This document shows positions 18,401 to 26,426 of a DNA stretch of 64,000 bases, in pieces. The notes under the pieces are model-generated. The model made no database searches and was not told the origin of the DNA. It saw nothing but the letters and a program-made list of their open reading frames with translations. Source of the DNA: Pontibacter sp. SGAir0037 (lineage in GTDB: Bacteria; Bacteroidota; Bacteroidia; Cytophagales; Hymenobacteraceae); assembly GCF_005491705.1 (NCBI RefSeq), contig NZ_CP028092.1, forward strand, positions 1,302,001 through 1,366,000, written 5' to 3'. A program made the position numbers and the translations under genes. Numbering within the stretch: position 1 is the stretch's first letter; each line of letters begins with the position of its first letter.

Positions 18401-18482
18401 GGAGGAAGCAAAACAAAGACTTGAAAAATTAGGCGGTGCAACCGGAACGAGCGACACAACTAAAACAGGAACTGTAAAATAA
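15435..18482 (+). CDS. Large periplasmic TPR protein of a trans-envelope cluster
   Basis: The 1,015-residue exported protein consists almost entirely of tetratricopeptide repeats (for example ANYELGLYYFENKDYKKSVD and ARYFLADSYLRRNNREKGIE), a scaffold for protein-protein contacts. I start at ATG 15435 because MKIAYKVALASVLAGGSHIVAAQ is a good signal peptide. An in-frame ATG at 15339 would put 32 polar residues before it. The gene is followed after 24 bases by an outer membrane barrel and then by HU/SPOR, ExbB, ExbD and TonB genes on the same strand. The protein probably links these parts in the periplasm. It is of the same general type as gliding/secretion TPR proteins (SprE-like), but orthology is not shown. 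Confidence 0.85.
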   Translation: MKIAYKVALASVLAGGSHIVAAQHTQVFTSGESLYHEGVELFDRAKYGAAQEAFRRYINLIGDDAKTADAQYYYALSGLYLLHPDAEQLILNFAKNYPAHPKTALANYELGLYYFENKDYKKSVDFLKQAPVHLLSIKQNKELEFKLGYSYFATKDFANAKIYFDKNKTTGFREDEHRFAYASNYYAGYIAYRNGDYAAAKTDLKIAEKNEAYSQIVPYMITEILYKENDVYEVIRYGEASLARTPQVQQADEIALLVGDAYYQRADYKTASKYFTQYAEGKRTLEPIVQYKIAYTDYKNDNFKNAIANFKDVALRKDALGQNAAYYLGLSYLRDNNKQFALTAFDQARKGTFDNDIKEAATLKYAQVNYELGNFREVINSLANFNQDYPNSQQGTEADDLLSEAYFNSNNYPEAIRHIESLPKKSWKILQTYQRVTYYHAVNQFNDAKFPQAVVTLDKSLQYPYDEEVTASSHFLKGEAYSIGQRLEDAINSYAAVFRNTTDTKRDYYIKSRYGIGYAYYNTKQYDKALPHFQAYLAAVNTSNPNYYDATLRLADLYYVNKNYSEALKLYDRVISSNAADKDYAYFQKGVVQSINGNKEQAKQNLQTVITQFPKSRYADAAQYQRAVIDFEAGNYAPAIEGFTAVIQNYPGSRLIPNALQNRGVAYANTNRQNEAIQDYKRVIDEYPTSKVASGSLYSLQEVLTTQDRSSEFDAYVAKFKSSNPDTGALESIEFEAAKNLYFSEKYDQAITRLETYLTTYSTSRFVSDARYFLADSYLRRNNREKGIEIMKQVVSENKSEYVNRAIQRVADLEFENKNYTESIRYYTRLRDLASNRKEQQTALTGLMMSYYLTHDYTGSRRIASELISQGNAALNAYNTALLYRGKSTYAQGNMEQALTELREAAKTASDVNGAEAHYLVSEILYKQKKYNEALDVAFDFNTKFSNYDLWLGKSFILIADVYTAQNEMFQARTTLNSIVENSPLPEIVEEAKQRLEKLGGATGTSDTTKTGTVK

Positions 18483-18506
18483 TTTAGAGGTATCAGAGAC
18501 ATCAAG

Positions 18507-20204
18507 ATGAAGAATAAAATCACGAAAGCCTCACTAGTACTCTTACTCTGTGCAGGTTATATGTTTACAAATGATGTTCAGGCACAGCAGAACGGTTCTA
18601 ACTGGGGTGAAGGAGCCAAGCTCGATGATGCCGAAGTTGTTGTAGAGAAGAACCGTGTTATTGAACTTCCGCAGGCCGCACGTAACTTCGAAAAATTTCG
18701 TATAAACCCACCGGAAGCCGGAGACAGAAATGTTCGTTACCGTTTTACAGACTATAAGTTAGCCTCGCAGGACATCAACCTGCAGATGAAGGTGCTTACC
18801 ATAAAGCAGGATGAGTTAACAAAGCTGTATGGCAACTATGTGAAGGCAGGTTTAGGTAATTATGGAAGTTTGTACCTGAAAGGCTATTTCCATAACAAAC
18901 GCAGTGATGTTGGTTCTTATGGAGCCGATGTTAGCCACGTTTCTTCTGCTGTGGGTCCCGTTGACCGAGGAAATTCCGGAGTGGGCAATACTGCTATCGG
19001 AGTAAATGGAGAGCGTTACCTGCAAAACCTGACCGTTGGGGGCAGGTTAAGTTACGGCAGAGATAAATATCACTTCTACGGATACCCTGCCAATGTAGAG
19101 ACTCCAATTGAAAGAGATACCATAAGGCAATCGTTTAACCGTTTTGCTGCTGAAGGTTACCTGCACAACCAAACTGATGTAAAGTCGCCGCTGCAATATA
19201 AGGTTGGAATAGGTTTTAATTACCTGAACGACAGGTATAACATGAGCGAGCGCAATTTTGCAATCAACTCTGTAGTAGAGTATGGAATTGATGATGTATC
19301 TGCCTTCAAAGTAGATGCAGACCTCTCTCTGTTAGGACATAGCGATGCGCAGACAGTTAGCCGCGGCTTTTTTAAGTTAAAACCTACTTACGAACGCCAG
19401 CTAAATGCTTTACGCCTGACAATAGGTGCTAATTTAGCGTATACCGCTGATACCGTAAATGATGCCCGCAAGCTAAATGTATATCCACTTGTGCGTATCG
19501 GCCTGGAGCCTATCAAAGATAACCTGCTGTTATATGCTGGTTTAGGTGGCGATCTTCAAAGAACTACTTTATACAATCTGACGCAGGAAAATCCATATCT
19601 GGCACCAAACGTTCAGGTAGCTGATGTCAACAAAGGTCTTGAAGTGTATGGTGGTTTCTCTGCCAACATTGCCAACTATGTGCATTTAACAGGCCGGGTT
19701 GCTTACCAAAGCTTCCGCAACCTTTACTTTTACAATAACTCCAGAGAAGATGTAGCGAAGTTCGACCTGGTGTACGATAACGGTGTAACCGATGTGTTAA
19801 ATATTTATGGCGAAGCTGTATTTAACTATTCCGATGAAATTCGTTTGGGGTTAAAGGCTGATTATAACAGCTATAACACCGCTACCTTAGAGCAACCGTT
19901 CCACCGTCCGGAGCTGATGGCAAGCGTATACGGCACCTACAACTTCTACGATAAGATTCTCTTTAATTCAGAACTTTATTATATTGGCAGTTCTTTCGGA
20001 AAGATTTACCAGGCCGACGGCACGTCTGTGCTCCGGGAAACAGATACAATTGTTGATCTGAACCTGAAAGCAGATTACAGATTTACCAGCAGGTTTACTC
20101 TTTTCCTGATGGCGAATAACCTGCTTGGGCAGAAATACGAAAGGTTTGTTAATTATCCGAACAAAGGATTGAATTTAATAGGAGGAGTTACATATTCATT
20201 CTAA
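18507..20204 (+). CDS. Outer membrane beta-barrel protein, TonB-receptor-like without plug
   Basis: The 565-residue protein has a signal peptide (cleavage after NDVQAQ) and then alternating beta strands rich in Tyr, Asn and Gly. It ends NYPNKGLNLIGGVTYSF, with the terminal phenylalanine needed for insertion by the BAM complex. The barrel strands resemble the C-terminal half of TonB-dependent receptors. There is no recognisable plug domain and no carboxypeptidase-regulatory domain, so it may be a scaffold or a small pore rather than a classic importer. It lies 24 bases after the TPR gene and 5 bases before the HU/SPOR gene, so they form one operon. Confidence 0.8.
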   Translation: MKNKITKASLVLLLCAGYMFTNDVQAQQNGSNWGEGAKLDDAEVVVEKNRVIELPQAARNFEKFRINPPEAGDRNVRYRFTDYKLASQDINLQMKVLTIKQDELTKLYGNYVKAGLGNYGSLYLKGYFHNKRSDVGSYGADVSHVSSAVGPVDRGNSGVGNTAIGVNGERYLQNLTVGGRLSYGRDKYHFYGYPANVETPIERDTIRQSFNRFAAEGYLHNQTDVKSPLQYKVGIGFNYLNDRYNMSERNFAINSVVEYGIDDVSAFKVDADLSLLGHSDAQTVSRGFFKLKPTYERQLNALRLTIGANLAYTADTVNDARKLNVYPLVRIGLEPIKDNLLLYAGLGGDLQRTTLYNLTQENPYLAPNVQVADVNKGLEVYGGFSANIANYVHLTGRVAYQSFRNLYFYNNSREDVAKFDLVYDNGVTDVLNIYGEAVFNYSDEIRLGLKADYNSYNTATLEQPFHRPELMASVYGTYNFYDKILFNSELYYIGSSFGKIYQADGTSVLRETDTIVDLNLKADYRFTSRFTLFLMANNLLGQKYERFVNYPNKGLNLIGGVTYSF

Positions 20205-20209
20205 AGCCT

Positions 20210-21364
20210 ATGGTTGAGAAGCATATCAAGTCACTGTTATATGACCATGATTGCGTCATTATTCCAGATTTTGGGGGGTTGATCACCCGCTATGTTTCGG
20301 CGCGCGTTCTGCCTGTTAAGCACTCGCTGGTACCACCGTCGAAAAAAATTGCTTTCAATGAAAAACTGACGCTGAACGATGGGCTTCTTATCAGCACCAT
20401 TGCCTATCATAATGGCATTGACAAAGAAGACGCTCGCAAACTGGTGGCTGATTTTGTTTTCAGATCGAAACAAGTTCTGGAGAAAGAAAACAGGCTTGAA
20501 ATGCAGGATATCGGTATTTTCCGTTATAACGCTGAAAGAAACCTGGAGTTTGAATATGTAGAAGGCGATAACTTGCTGGAAGACAGCTTTGGACTGCCGG
20601 AGCTGATTGCCAGACCCGTAAAACTGGAAGATCCTGCTCTGCTTCGTACCTTGTTAAAAGAGCGCCAGCAGGTTCCGGTCTATACCAAGCTGCCTTTGCG
20701 CAAACGCTTGAGACGTGCCGTTAATGTTACTGCAAGTCTTTTAATCGGAGGTCTTACCGTTTCGGCACTATACTTGCTATCATTGCAAACAGACTATAAT
20801 CTCAGCAGCCTGAACCCGCTTGCTCTTTTCGGATCAGGTTATCAGCCTCAGACCTCTGAAACAGTGGAGGCAGTGACAGACTGGGAAAAGCTCTATACAG
20901 AAGAAGATCTCGCTGGAGCAGTATCAGATTCTGCCTATGATGTGACAGCACATACGGATAGTTTTGCCGTAGCAGTGGAAACATATCAGCTCTCTGCAGA
21001 GCAAACTGTGGCTGCTGAAAGTAAAGCAACAGTGCAAGATGCCGAACCTGCTATAAAAGAAGAAGTTAAAGCGAATACTGCTCCTCCAAAGGAAGAGAAG
21101 AAAGAAGTAAATCCGCTGTTAGTGAAAGAAAGGACAGGCCGTTTTTACATTATTACAGGAGGTTATTCCAGGTTAGAAAATGCTGAAGTGGCCAGAACAG
21201 CCGTAAAAAAAGGAGGACACGAAGCTAAAGTACTTTTACCATTACCAGGCAGCAGATTATTCAGGGTATCAGTAGCTGATTTTGCGACTGAAGAAGATGC
21301 GAAAGCTTCCTTGGCTACCTACAGAAAAACATTTGGAGAAACAATTTGGGTACTTAATAATTAA
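20210..21364 (+). CDS. HU-CCDC81 and SPOR domain membrane protein
   Basis: This 384-residue protein spans the inner membrane once. The cytoplasmic N-terminal part (about 1-140) has the HU-CCDC81 fold signature, with DHDCVIIPDFGGLITRYVSA near 12-31, FNEKLTLNDGLL near 49-60 and MQDIGIFRYN near 98-107. This clade of the HU/IHF DNA-binding superfamily is known from Bacteroidota. A membrane helix lies near 168-190 (TASLLIGGLTVSALYLLSL). After a Glu/Lys/Pro-rich linker comes a C-terminal SPOR domain (about 308-384), which binds denuded peptidoglycan glycans. The layout could connect chromosome or cytoplasmic components to the cell wall. It starts 5 bases after the barrel gene and ends just before exbB. 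Confidence 0.85.
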   Translation: MVEKHIKSLLYDHDCVIIPDFGGLITRYVSARVLPVKHSLVPPSKKIAFNEKLTLNDGLLISTIAYHNGIDKEDARKLVADFVFRSKQVLEKENRLEMQDIGIFRYNAERNLEFEYVEGDNLLEDSFGLPELIARPVKLEDPALLRTLLKERQQVPVYTKLPLRKRLRRAVNVTASLLIGGLTVSALYLLSLQTDYNLSSLNPLALFGSGYQPQTSETVEAVTDWEKLYTEEDLAGAVSDSAYDVTAHTDSFAVAVETYQLSAEQTVAAESKATVQDAEPAIKEEVKANTAPPKEEKKEVNPLLVKERTGRFYIITGGYSRLENAEVARTAVKKGGHEAKVLLPLPGSRLFRVSVADFATEEDAKASLATYRKTFGETIWVLNN

Positions 21365-21365
21365 C

Positions 21366-22073
21366 ATGACACCGCTTTTATTACAAATTACTACTACTGC
21401 TCCTGCAGATACGACCACAACCCTGGCAGATGGCGCTGAAGCCGCCAATCATACTGTTTCTTTAATTGACCTGGCTTTGGCTGGTGGCTGGGCCATGATT
21501 CCGCTGGCTTTGCTTTCTTTAGCTGCTGTGTACATTTTCTTTGAGCGGTATCTTACTCTAAAAAAGGCGGCAAAAAATCCGGAAGGGTTTAACGATCGCA
21601 TCAAGAGCATGGTCTTGGCCGGTGATATTAACGGTGCCAAGATGTTGTGTGCCCAGGCTAATACACCGGTTTCCAGGATGCTGGGGAAAGGTATTACCCG
21701 TATAGGTAACCCTTTAAAAAATATTGAGACTTCCATCGAAAACGTAGGAAAGATCGAGATCAGCCGCCTCGAGAAAAACCTTTCGGGTCTTGCAACCATC
21801 GCCGGTGCTGCTCCAATGCTTGGTTTCCTGGGTACTGTAACTGGTATGATTCAGGCTTTTATTGCCATTGCACAGGCAGAAGGATCTGTTAGTCCTCAAT
21901 TATTATCGGCAGGTATTTACCAGGCTATGGTAACGACAGCTACAGGTCTGATTATCGGCTTACCTGCTTATGTTGGTTATAACTATCTGGTGAGCAAAAT
22001 CGACAGCATTGTGCATGCCATGGAGTATAGCTCTATCGAATTCATTGATTTATTACAAGAACCACAACTGTAA
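21366..22073 (+). CDS. ExbB/TolQ/MotA-type proton channel subunit
   Basis: ExbB-type proteins form the pentameric proton channel that, with ExbD, powers TonB or Tol complexes in the inner membrane. The 235-residue protein has a hydrophobic first helix (GGWAMIPLALLSLAAVYIFF, about 39-58). After a cytoplasmic loop come two C-terminal helices with the family segment GLATIAGAAPMLGFLGTVTG and MVTTATGLIIGLPAYVGYNY. I start at ATG 21366 because the upstream extension would overlap the SPOR coding region. It overlaps nothing and is 2 bases before exbD, so the two are probably translated together. Confidence 0.93.
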   Translation: MTPLLLQITTTAPADTTTTLADGAEAANHTVSLIDLALAGGWAMIPLALLSLAAVYIFFERYLTLKKAAKNPEGFNDRIKSMVLAGDINGAKMLCAQANTPVSRMLGKGITRIGNPLKNIETSIENVGKIEISRLEKNLSGLATIAGAAPMLGFLGTVTGMIQAFIAIAQAEGSVSPQLLSAGIYQAMVTTATGLIIGLPAYVGYNYLVSKIDSIVHAMEYSSIEFIDLLQEPQL

Positions 22074-22075
22074 GA

Positions 22076-22468
22076 ATGAATCTTCGCTCTAAAAACAGGA
22101 TCAATGCAGAGTTCAGCATGTCTTCTATGACTGACATTATCTTCCTGTTGCTCATATTTTTTATGCTTACTTCTAATTTCGTTACGCCTACAGGGCTGCC
22201 GGTGAGCCTGCCTTCCAGCAAGGCTACCACTATCGTTATGCAGAAGATCAGCGTTAGTATCGATAAGGATTTGCGGTATGCCATTAACGATAAAATTGTT
22301 GCCGAATCGGAGATCGAGCCGCAACTGGCAGCACTTTTGCAGGGAACAGAAGAAGGGTCTGTTGTGTTACACGTAGATAAAACAGTACCTGTAGAGCACC
22401 TGGTAAGGGTGGCAGGTATTGCTTCGAACCTGAAAGCAAAAGTAACGCTGGCTTCTGTGCCGGAGTAA
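22076..22468 (+). CDS. ExbD/TolR biopolymer transport protein
   Basis: ExbD-type proteins couple proton flow to work in the periplasm. The 130-residue protein has a short cytoplasmic N-terminus, then a single membrane helix carrying the essential aspartate at residue 20 (MSSMTDIIFLLLIFFML). A periplasmic alpha/beta domain follows to the end. The Asp is present, so it should be a working proton-coupling subunit. It lies between exbB (2 bases upstream) and the tonB-like gene (11 bases downstream). Confidence 0.93.
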   Translation: MNLRSKNRINAEFSMSSMTDIIFLLLIFFMLTSNFVTPTGLPVSLPSSKATTIVMQKISVSIDKDLRYAINDKIVAESEIEPQLAALLQGTEEGSVVLHVDKTVPVEHLVRVAGIASNLKAKVTLASVPE

Positions 22469-22479
22469 TTTTTTTAACT

Positions 22480-23394
22480 ATGGAAATAGCATTAACAAAA
22501 GAAGAGGAAAAGAATAAGCGCATTGCAGCCATTATCAGTGTGGTGCTGCATGCTATTATTGTGTTACTGCTTTTCTACATTTTGGCTTGGCGCCCTGCCG
22601 GTGAGCCTGCTCAGGAAATCGGAATAGAGGTGAATTTTGGTACGGATGCCGTTGGCAGCGGCGATGTGCAGTCACAGGCTACTCCCAATGTGTCTAAAAA
22701 TGTGCAGGACAGTAAACCAGCTCCAACACAGCCTGATCCGGAGCCAGAGCCGCAGCCAAAACCTACTGTGGCAGCTGCTTCGCCGCCTACTCCGGTTGAG
22801 TCGCCGAAAGTAGTAACTACTACTGCCGAGGCTCCTGTTGCCATGAAAGAAGAGCCAAAGCCACAACCCAAGCCTCAGCCACAGCCGAAAGAAGTGGTAA
22901 AGAAGGAGGAAGTGAAGCCAAAAGAAGAACCTAAAAAGGAGCCGGAGAAGCCCAGGGCTCTTTATCCGGGAAAGCCAACCGAAAGTACTGGTACAGGCAA
23001 AGCGGGTACTTCTGATAATGCTACCGGCAATAACAACGGCGACGATGCGAACAAAGTAGGAGATAAAGGCGACCCAAGAGGGGTAATGACTGCTAAAAAC
23101 TATAGCGGTAACCCTGGCGGTGGAGCCGGTGGTTTGGATATGCCTGGCTGGCGCTATGATATTGATCCGAAACGTGACCCATATCAGAATGAAACCGGTT
23201 TTGTAAAATTCAGCATCAAAATTGACGGTGACGGAAACATTACCAATATTTCTACAATTGAGAAGACCGTTTCGCCGCATGTGGAGCGCTGGTATAGAGA
23301 GCAGTTGCAGAAAACCACCTTTAGCCGCACAGGGAACAGCAGTTCTAATGCAGGAGCATCCGGTGTGGTAACTTTCGTGATCCGAGCTCAATAA
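22480..23394 (+). CDS. TonB-like energy transducer
   Basis: TonB proteins pass energy from ExbB/ExbD to outer membrane partners. The 304-residue protein has an N-terminal membrane anchor (AAIISVVLHAIIVLLLFYIL, about 15-34). A very long Pro/Glu/Lys/Gln-rich periplasmic rod (about 70-170) and a Gly/Asn/Asp-rich stretch follow. The compact C-terminal domain (about 230-304) reads YQNETGFVKFSIKIDGDGNI then VERWYREQLQKTTF. The C-terminal domain is shorter than classical TonB but fits the TonB/TolA fold. Its partner is most likely the plugless barrel of the same operon. The low-complexity linker creates long meaningless reading frames on the other strand. Confidence 0.85.
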   Translation: MEIALTKEEEKNKRIAAIISVVLHAIIVLLLFYILAWRPAGEPAQEIGIEVNFGTDAVGSGDVQSQATPNVSKNVQDSKPAPTQPDPEPEPQPKPTVAAASPPTPVESPKVVTTTAEAPVAMKEEPKPQPKPQPQPKEVVKKEEVKPKEEPKKEPEKPRALYPGKPTESTGTGKAGTSDNATGNNNGDDANKVGDKGDPRGVMTAKNYSGNPGGGAGGLDMPGWRYDIDPKRDPYQNETGFVKFSIKIDGDGNITNISTIEKTVSPHVERWYREQLQKTTFSRTGNSSSNAGASGVVTFVIRAQ

Positions 23395-23405
23395 AATTAC
23401 ATGGA

Positions 23406-24701
23406 ATGACCTATCAAGAGTGCCTTGATTATCTTTACGAGCAATTGCCGATGTTTCACCGCATCGGCAATGCTGCTTTTAAGAAGAGCCTGAATAACAT
23501 TATCGAGTTATGTGAGGCCTTCGGAAATCCGCAGCAACATTTTAAATCCATTCATGTTGCTGGTACCAATGGTAAAGGCAGCAGCTCTCATATGCTGGCT
23601 GCAGTACTTCAAAAGGCAGGATATAAAACTGGCCTTTACACTTCTCCTCATTTAAAATCTTTTACAGAACGGGTTAAAATCAATGGAATAGAACTGTCTG
23701 AAAGTTACCTGGTACAGTTTGTGAAAGATAATAAACCTCTGTTTGAAGCAGTTAAGCCATCATTCTTTGAAATGACGGTTGCGTTGGCTTTTAAATTCTT
23801 TGCAGATGAAAAAGTAGATGTTGCTGTAATTGAAGTAGGCTTGGGGGGCAGGCTCGACTCAACCAACATCATCTTCCCGGAAGTTTCACTCATAACCAAT
23901 ATTGGTTTTGATCATCAGGCGCTGCTTGGCAATACACTGGCAGAAATTGCTGCTGAGAAAGCAGGAATCATAAAAGCTGGCGTTCCTGTTGTAATAAGTA
24001 CAAAGCAGGAAGAAATTATGTCTGTTTTCCAGGAAAAAGGACTGCAGGTGCAGGCCCCTTTATACTTTGCAACCGAACATGTACAGGTGCAGCTCAAGCA
24101 GGCTGATCTGCAGAAACAGGTATTTGATGTGCAGTATGCCGATCATCAGAAGCAGCTGCTTAACCTAGCACTGGATCTGACGGGTATTTACCAGCAGTAC
24201 AACCTACCCGGAGTACTGCAGACGATTGAGCTTCTGCAACGCAAGGGTTTTACTATAGCTGAGGAAGCCATTCGTTCTGGTCTGTCTGCTTCCAAACAAA
24301 TAACTGGTCTGAAGGGAAGGTGGCAGGTTTTATCTGGTAAGCCTTTAACTATCTGCGATACAGGTCATAATATAGATGGAATTAAGCAAATACTACAACA
24401 GTTGCAGAGCCTGGAGCCTAAGCAGGTGCACTTTGTATTCGGGGCAGTAAACGATAAAGATGTAACTTCTATCCTTCAGTTGCTGCCTAAGAATTACCAG
24501 TACTATTTCTGTCAGCCGCAAATTCCACGAGCCTTAGAGGTAGCTGAATTGCAGGCGAGTGCTCATGAAGCTGGCCTTATGGGAGAGGCTTATGCTACTG
24601 TTGCCGAGGCAGTGCAGGCCGCCAAGTTAAATGCAACCGCAGATGAGGTTATTTTTATCGGAGGCAGTACCTTTGTGGTCGCAGAAATCGAAGAACTTTA
24701 A
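23406..24701 (+). CDS. folC: Bifunctional folylpolyglutamate synthase / dihydrofolate synthase
   Basis: FolC joins glutamate to dihydropteroate and later adds further glutamates to folates, using ATP. The 431-residue protein has the Mur-ligase-type P-loop GTNGKGSSSHML near 50-61 and the FolC segment VDVAVIEVGLGGRLDSTN near 138-155. ITNIGFDHQALLGNTLAEIAAEKAGIIK follows in pieces, and GRWQ and DTGHN appear in the C-terminal domain. ATG 23406 lies 11 bases after the tonB-like stop, and the gene abuts trmB exactly (stop 24701, start 24702). It is probably part of the same transcript as the envelope genes. Confidence 0.96.
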   Translation: MTYQECLDYLYEQLPMFHRIGNAAFKKSLNNIIELCEAFGNPQQHFKSIHVAGTNGKGSSSHMLAAVLQKAGYKTGLYTSPHLKSFTERVKINGIELSESYLVQFVKDNKPLFEAVKPSFFEMTVALAFKFFADEKVDVAVIEVGLGGRLDSTNIIFPEVSLITNIGFDHQALLGNTLAEIAAEKAGIIKAGVPVVISTKQEEIMSVFQEKGLQVQAPLYFATEHVQVQLKQADLQKQVFDVQYADHQKQLLNLALDLTGIYQQYNLPGVLQTIELLQRKGFTIAEEAIRSGLSASKQITGLKGRWQVLSGKPLTICDTGHNIDGIKQILQQLQSLEPKQVHFVFGAVNDKDVTSILQLLPKNYQYYFCQPQIPRALEVAELQASAHEAGLMGEAYATVAEAVQAAKLNATADEVIFIGGSTFVVAEIEEL

Positions 24702-25355
24702 ATGTCGCGTAGTAAATTAAAAAAATTTGAAGCTATTGCTGCACGTGAGAACGTTGTGCAGGAAGGTGATGCCGGATTTGGAACCTTAGCCGGAAAATGG
24801 AGAGAAATCTTCTTTAAGAATGATAAGCCACTAATATTGGAAATTGGCTGTGGCAGGGGCGAGTATACCGTAGGAATGGGCAGACTTTTCCCTGATAAAA
24901 ACTTTATAGGAGTAGATATAAAAGGTGCCCGTCTGTACAAGGGAAGTACCATGGCCCAGGAAGAAGAACTGGATAACGTTGGCTTCCTCCGCATATATGT
25001 TGACCAGATTGCTTCTCAGTTTGCAGCAGGAGAAGTAGATGAGATCTGGATTACGTTTCCAGACCCAAGACCCCGTGACCGTGACATTAAGCGCCGCTTA
25101 ACAGCTCCGCGTTACCTGGACATTTACCAGCAGATTGTGAAAGAGGGAGGGCTTGTGCATTTGAAAACCGATAATGCCGATCTTTTTGACTATACACTGG
25201 AGGTTTTACAGGAACGAGATGTGCAGCAGCTGAAATTTACCCGTGATCTGTATACATCCGACCTGCAGGAACATACCATGAGTATCTATACAACCTATGA
25301 GAAAAGATACCTGCAGGAAGGAATCCCTATTAAATACCTGCAGTTCAAGGTTTGA
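24702..25355 (+). CDS. trmB: tRNA (guanine-N7-)-methyltransferase
   Basis: TrmB uses S-adenosylmethionine to make 7-methylguanosine at position 46 of the tRNA variable loop. The 217-residue protein has the SAM-binding loop LEIGCGRGEYTVGMG near 45-59. The family active-site block is ITFPDPRPRDRDIKRRL near 116-132, then LHLKTDNADLFDYTLE near 154. Its start codon follows the folC stop directly, so the two are coupled. It ends convergently with a minus-strand esterase gene 27 bases away, with no clear terminator between them. Confidence 0.96.
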   Translation: MSRSKLKKFEAIAARENVVQEGDAGFGTLAGKWREIFFKNDKPLILEIGCGRGEYTVGMGRLFPDKNFIGVDIKGARLYKGSTMAQEEELDNVGFLRIYVDQIASQFAAGEVDEIWITFPDPRPRDRDIKRRLTAPRYLDIYQQIVKEGGLVHLKTDNADLFDYTLEVLQERDVQQLKFTRDLYTSDLQEHTMSIYTTYEKRYLQEGIPIKYLQFKV

Positions 25356-25382
25356 TCATCAGCAGTTGGCTGGTGAAAGGCG

Positions 25383-26288
25383 TTAAGAAGCGGGAATGAT
25401 CTTATTGCTCTTCATCCAGTTAACGCATCTGTCAAACCAGCTGTCTTGCGTGGTTTTGTTGTTCAGGCCGAAACCATGCCCGCCTTGCTGGTAAATGTGC
25501 AATTCGGCTGGTATTTTAAACTTTAGTAAAGCCTGGTAAAACAGAATACTGTTTTCGGGCTTTACTACTTCATCATCCGAAGCATGCACCAGAAACGTAG
25601 GAGGGGTTTGAGCCGTCACCTGCCGGTCATTCGAAAATTCCTGCACTTTTTCAGATGTTGCATTCTTGCCTAGCAGATGCTCAAAAGAACCTTTATGGGC
25701 CACCTGCGGATCTCCATTGATTACAGGATAAATCAGGAGCATAAAGTCAGGCCTTAGGTTTACTTTCAAAGGATTATCAATGGTGGTTTGGGTAAAATGA
25801 GTTCCGGCTGTGGAAGCCAGGTGGCCACCGGCAGAGAAGCCCATAATGCCTACTTTCGTTGGATCAATATTCCATTCTTGTGCCTTTGTCCTTACCAAGC
25901 GTATGGACTGTTGGGCATCCTGCAAAGGAGCTATTTCAGGTTTAGGGTTGAAAGCAGGATTGGGCAATCTGTATTTCACCACAAAAGCAGCAATTCCCTG
26001 TTCATTCAGCTTACGCGCTACATCAAAGCCTTCGTGGTTCATGGCCCGGTGCGTGTAACCACCTCCCGGAAAAACGATTACAGCTGTCCCGTTGCCATGT
26101 CCTTTCTCAGGCAGAAAAATGCTCAGGGTAGGCACTCTGTCTTCTGGTTTCTCATTTCCCTTCACTGCCTTTTCATTTGGCACAGCTGTAGAATACAAAG
26201 GAATCTCTTGTGGCTTTTCCTGTGCGAGTACATCAGAAAGCTTTAGGATAGCAATAGAAGCTAGAAGTAAGCAGACAAATGGCTTCAT
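25383..26288 (-). CDS. Secreted alpha/beta-hydrolase (acetylxylan-esterase-like)
   Basis: The 301-residue protein has a signal peptide (MKPFVCLLLASIAILKLSDVL, cleaved near AQ). Its alpha/beta-hydrolase fold has the oxyanion segment VIVFPGGGYTHRAMNHEG near 73-90 and the nucleophile GFSAGGHLAS near 150-159. The acid lies in VHASDDEVV and the histidine in GGHGFGL near the C-terminus. The layout matches bifunctional esterases and acetylxylan-esterase-like carbohydrate esterases of Bacteroidota, so a periplasmic ester-removing role on plant-derived sugars is likely but unproven. No other polysaccharide-degrading gene is adjacent. It is monocistronic: on its strand the gene upstream ends in a hairpin (26365-26402). 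Confidence 0.85.
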   Translation of the reverse strand: MKPFVCLLLASIAILKLSDVLAQEKPQEIPLYSTAVPNEKAVKGNEKPEDRVPTLSIFLPEKGHGNGTAVIVFPGGGYTHRAMNHEGFDVARKLNEQGIAAFVVKYRLPNPAFNPKPEIAPLQDAQQSIRLVRTKAQEWNIDPTKVGIMGFSAGGHLASTAGTHFTQTTIDNPLKVNLRPDFMLLIYPVINGDPQVAHKGSFEHLLGKNATSEKVQEFSNDRQVTAQTPPTFLVHASDDEVVKPENSILFYQALLKFKIPAELHIYQQGGHGFGLNNKTTQDSWFDRCVNWMKSNKIIPAS

Positions 26289-26364
26289 ATGTGTTTGGCG
26301 GTATATTGTCAGGTCTTATTTTGGTTGATTACCTGTACCAGTATACAAAATACAGATCAACATA

Positions 26365-26402
26365 AAAACTGCCAACTCAGCATAATCTAAATTGGCAGTT
26401 TT
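26365..26402 (-). terminator. rho-independent terminator after the TrpF-like gene
   Basis: Read on the minus strand, AAAACTGCCAA (26402-26392) pairs with TTGGCAGTTTT (26375-26365) around a 16-base loop, and the stem ends in a T run. It lies 25 bases after the TrpF-like stop. Confidence 0.7.
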
Positions 26403-26426
26403 ACTTACAACTAAGCAAGGCTTATC

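Noticed and set aside
20837..21115. Glu/Lys/Ala-rich linker of the SPOR protein as a possible frameshift
   Set aside because: The frame stays open through the membrane helix and the SPOR domain; the linker is a normal low-complexity tether.
22672..23391. Long minus-strand reading frame opposite the TonB-like gene
   Set aside because: It mirrors the low-complexity Pro/Glu/Lys linker, has no family signature, and the plus-strand TonB-like protein is clearly real.
25788..26246. 152-codon plus-strand reading frame opposite the secreted esterase
   Set aside because: Composition and lack of any motif indicate a shadow of the esterase gene.
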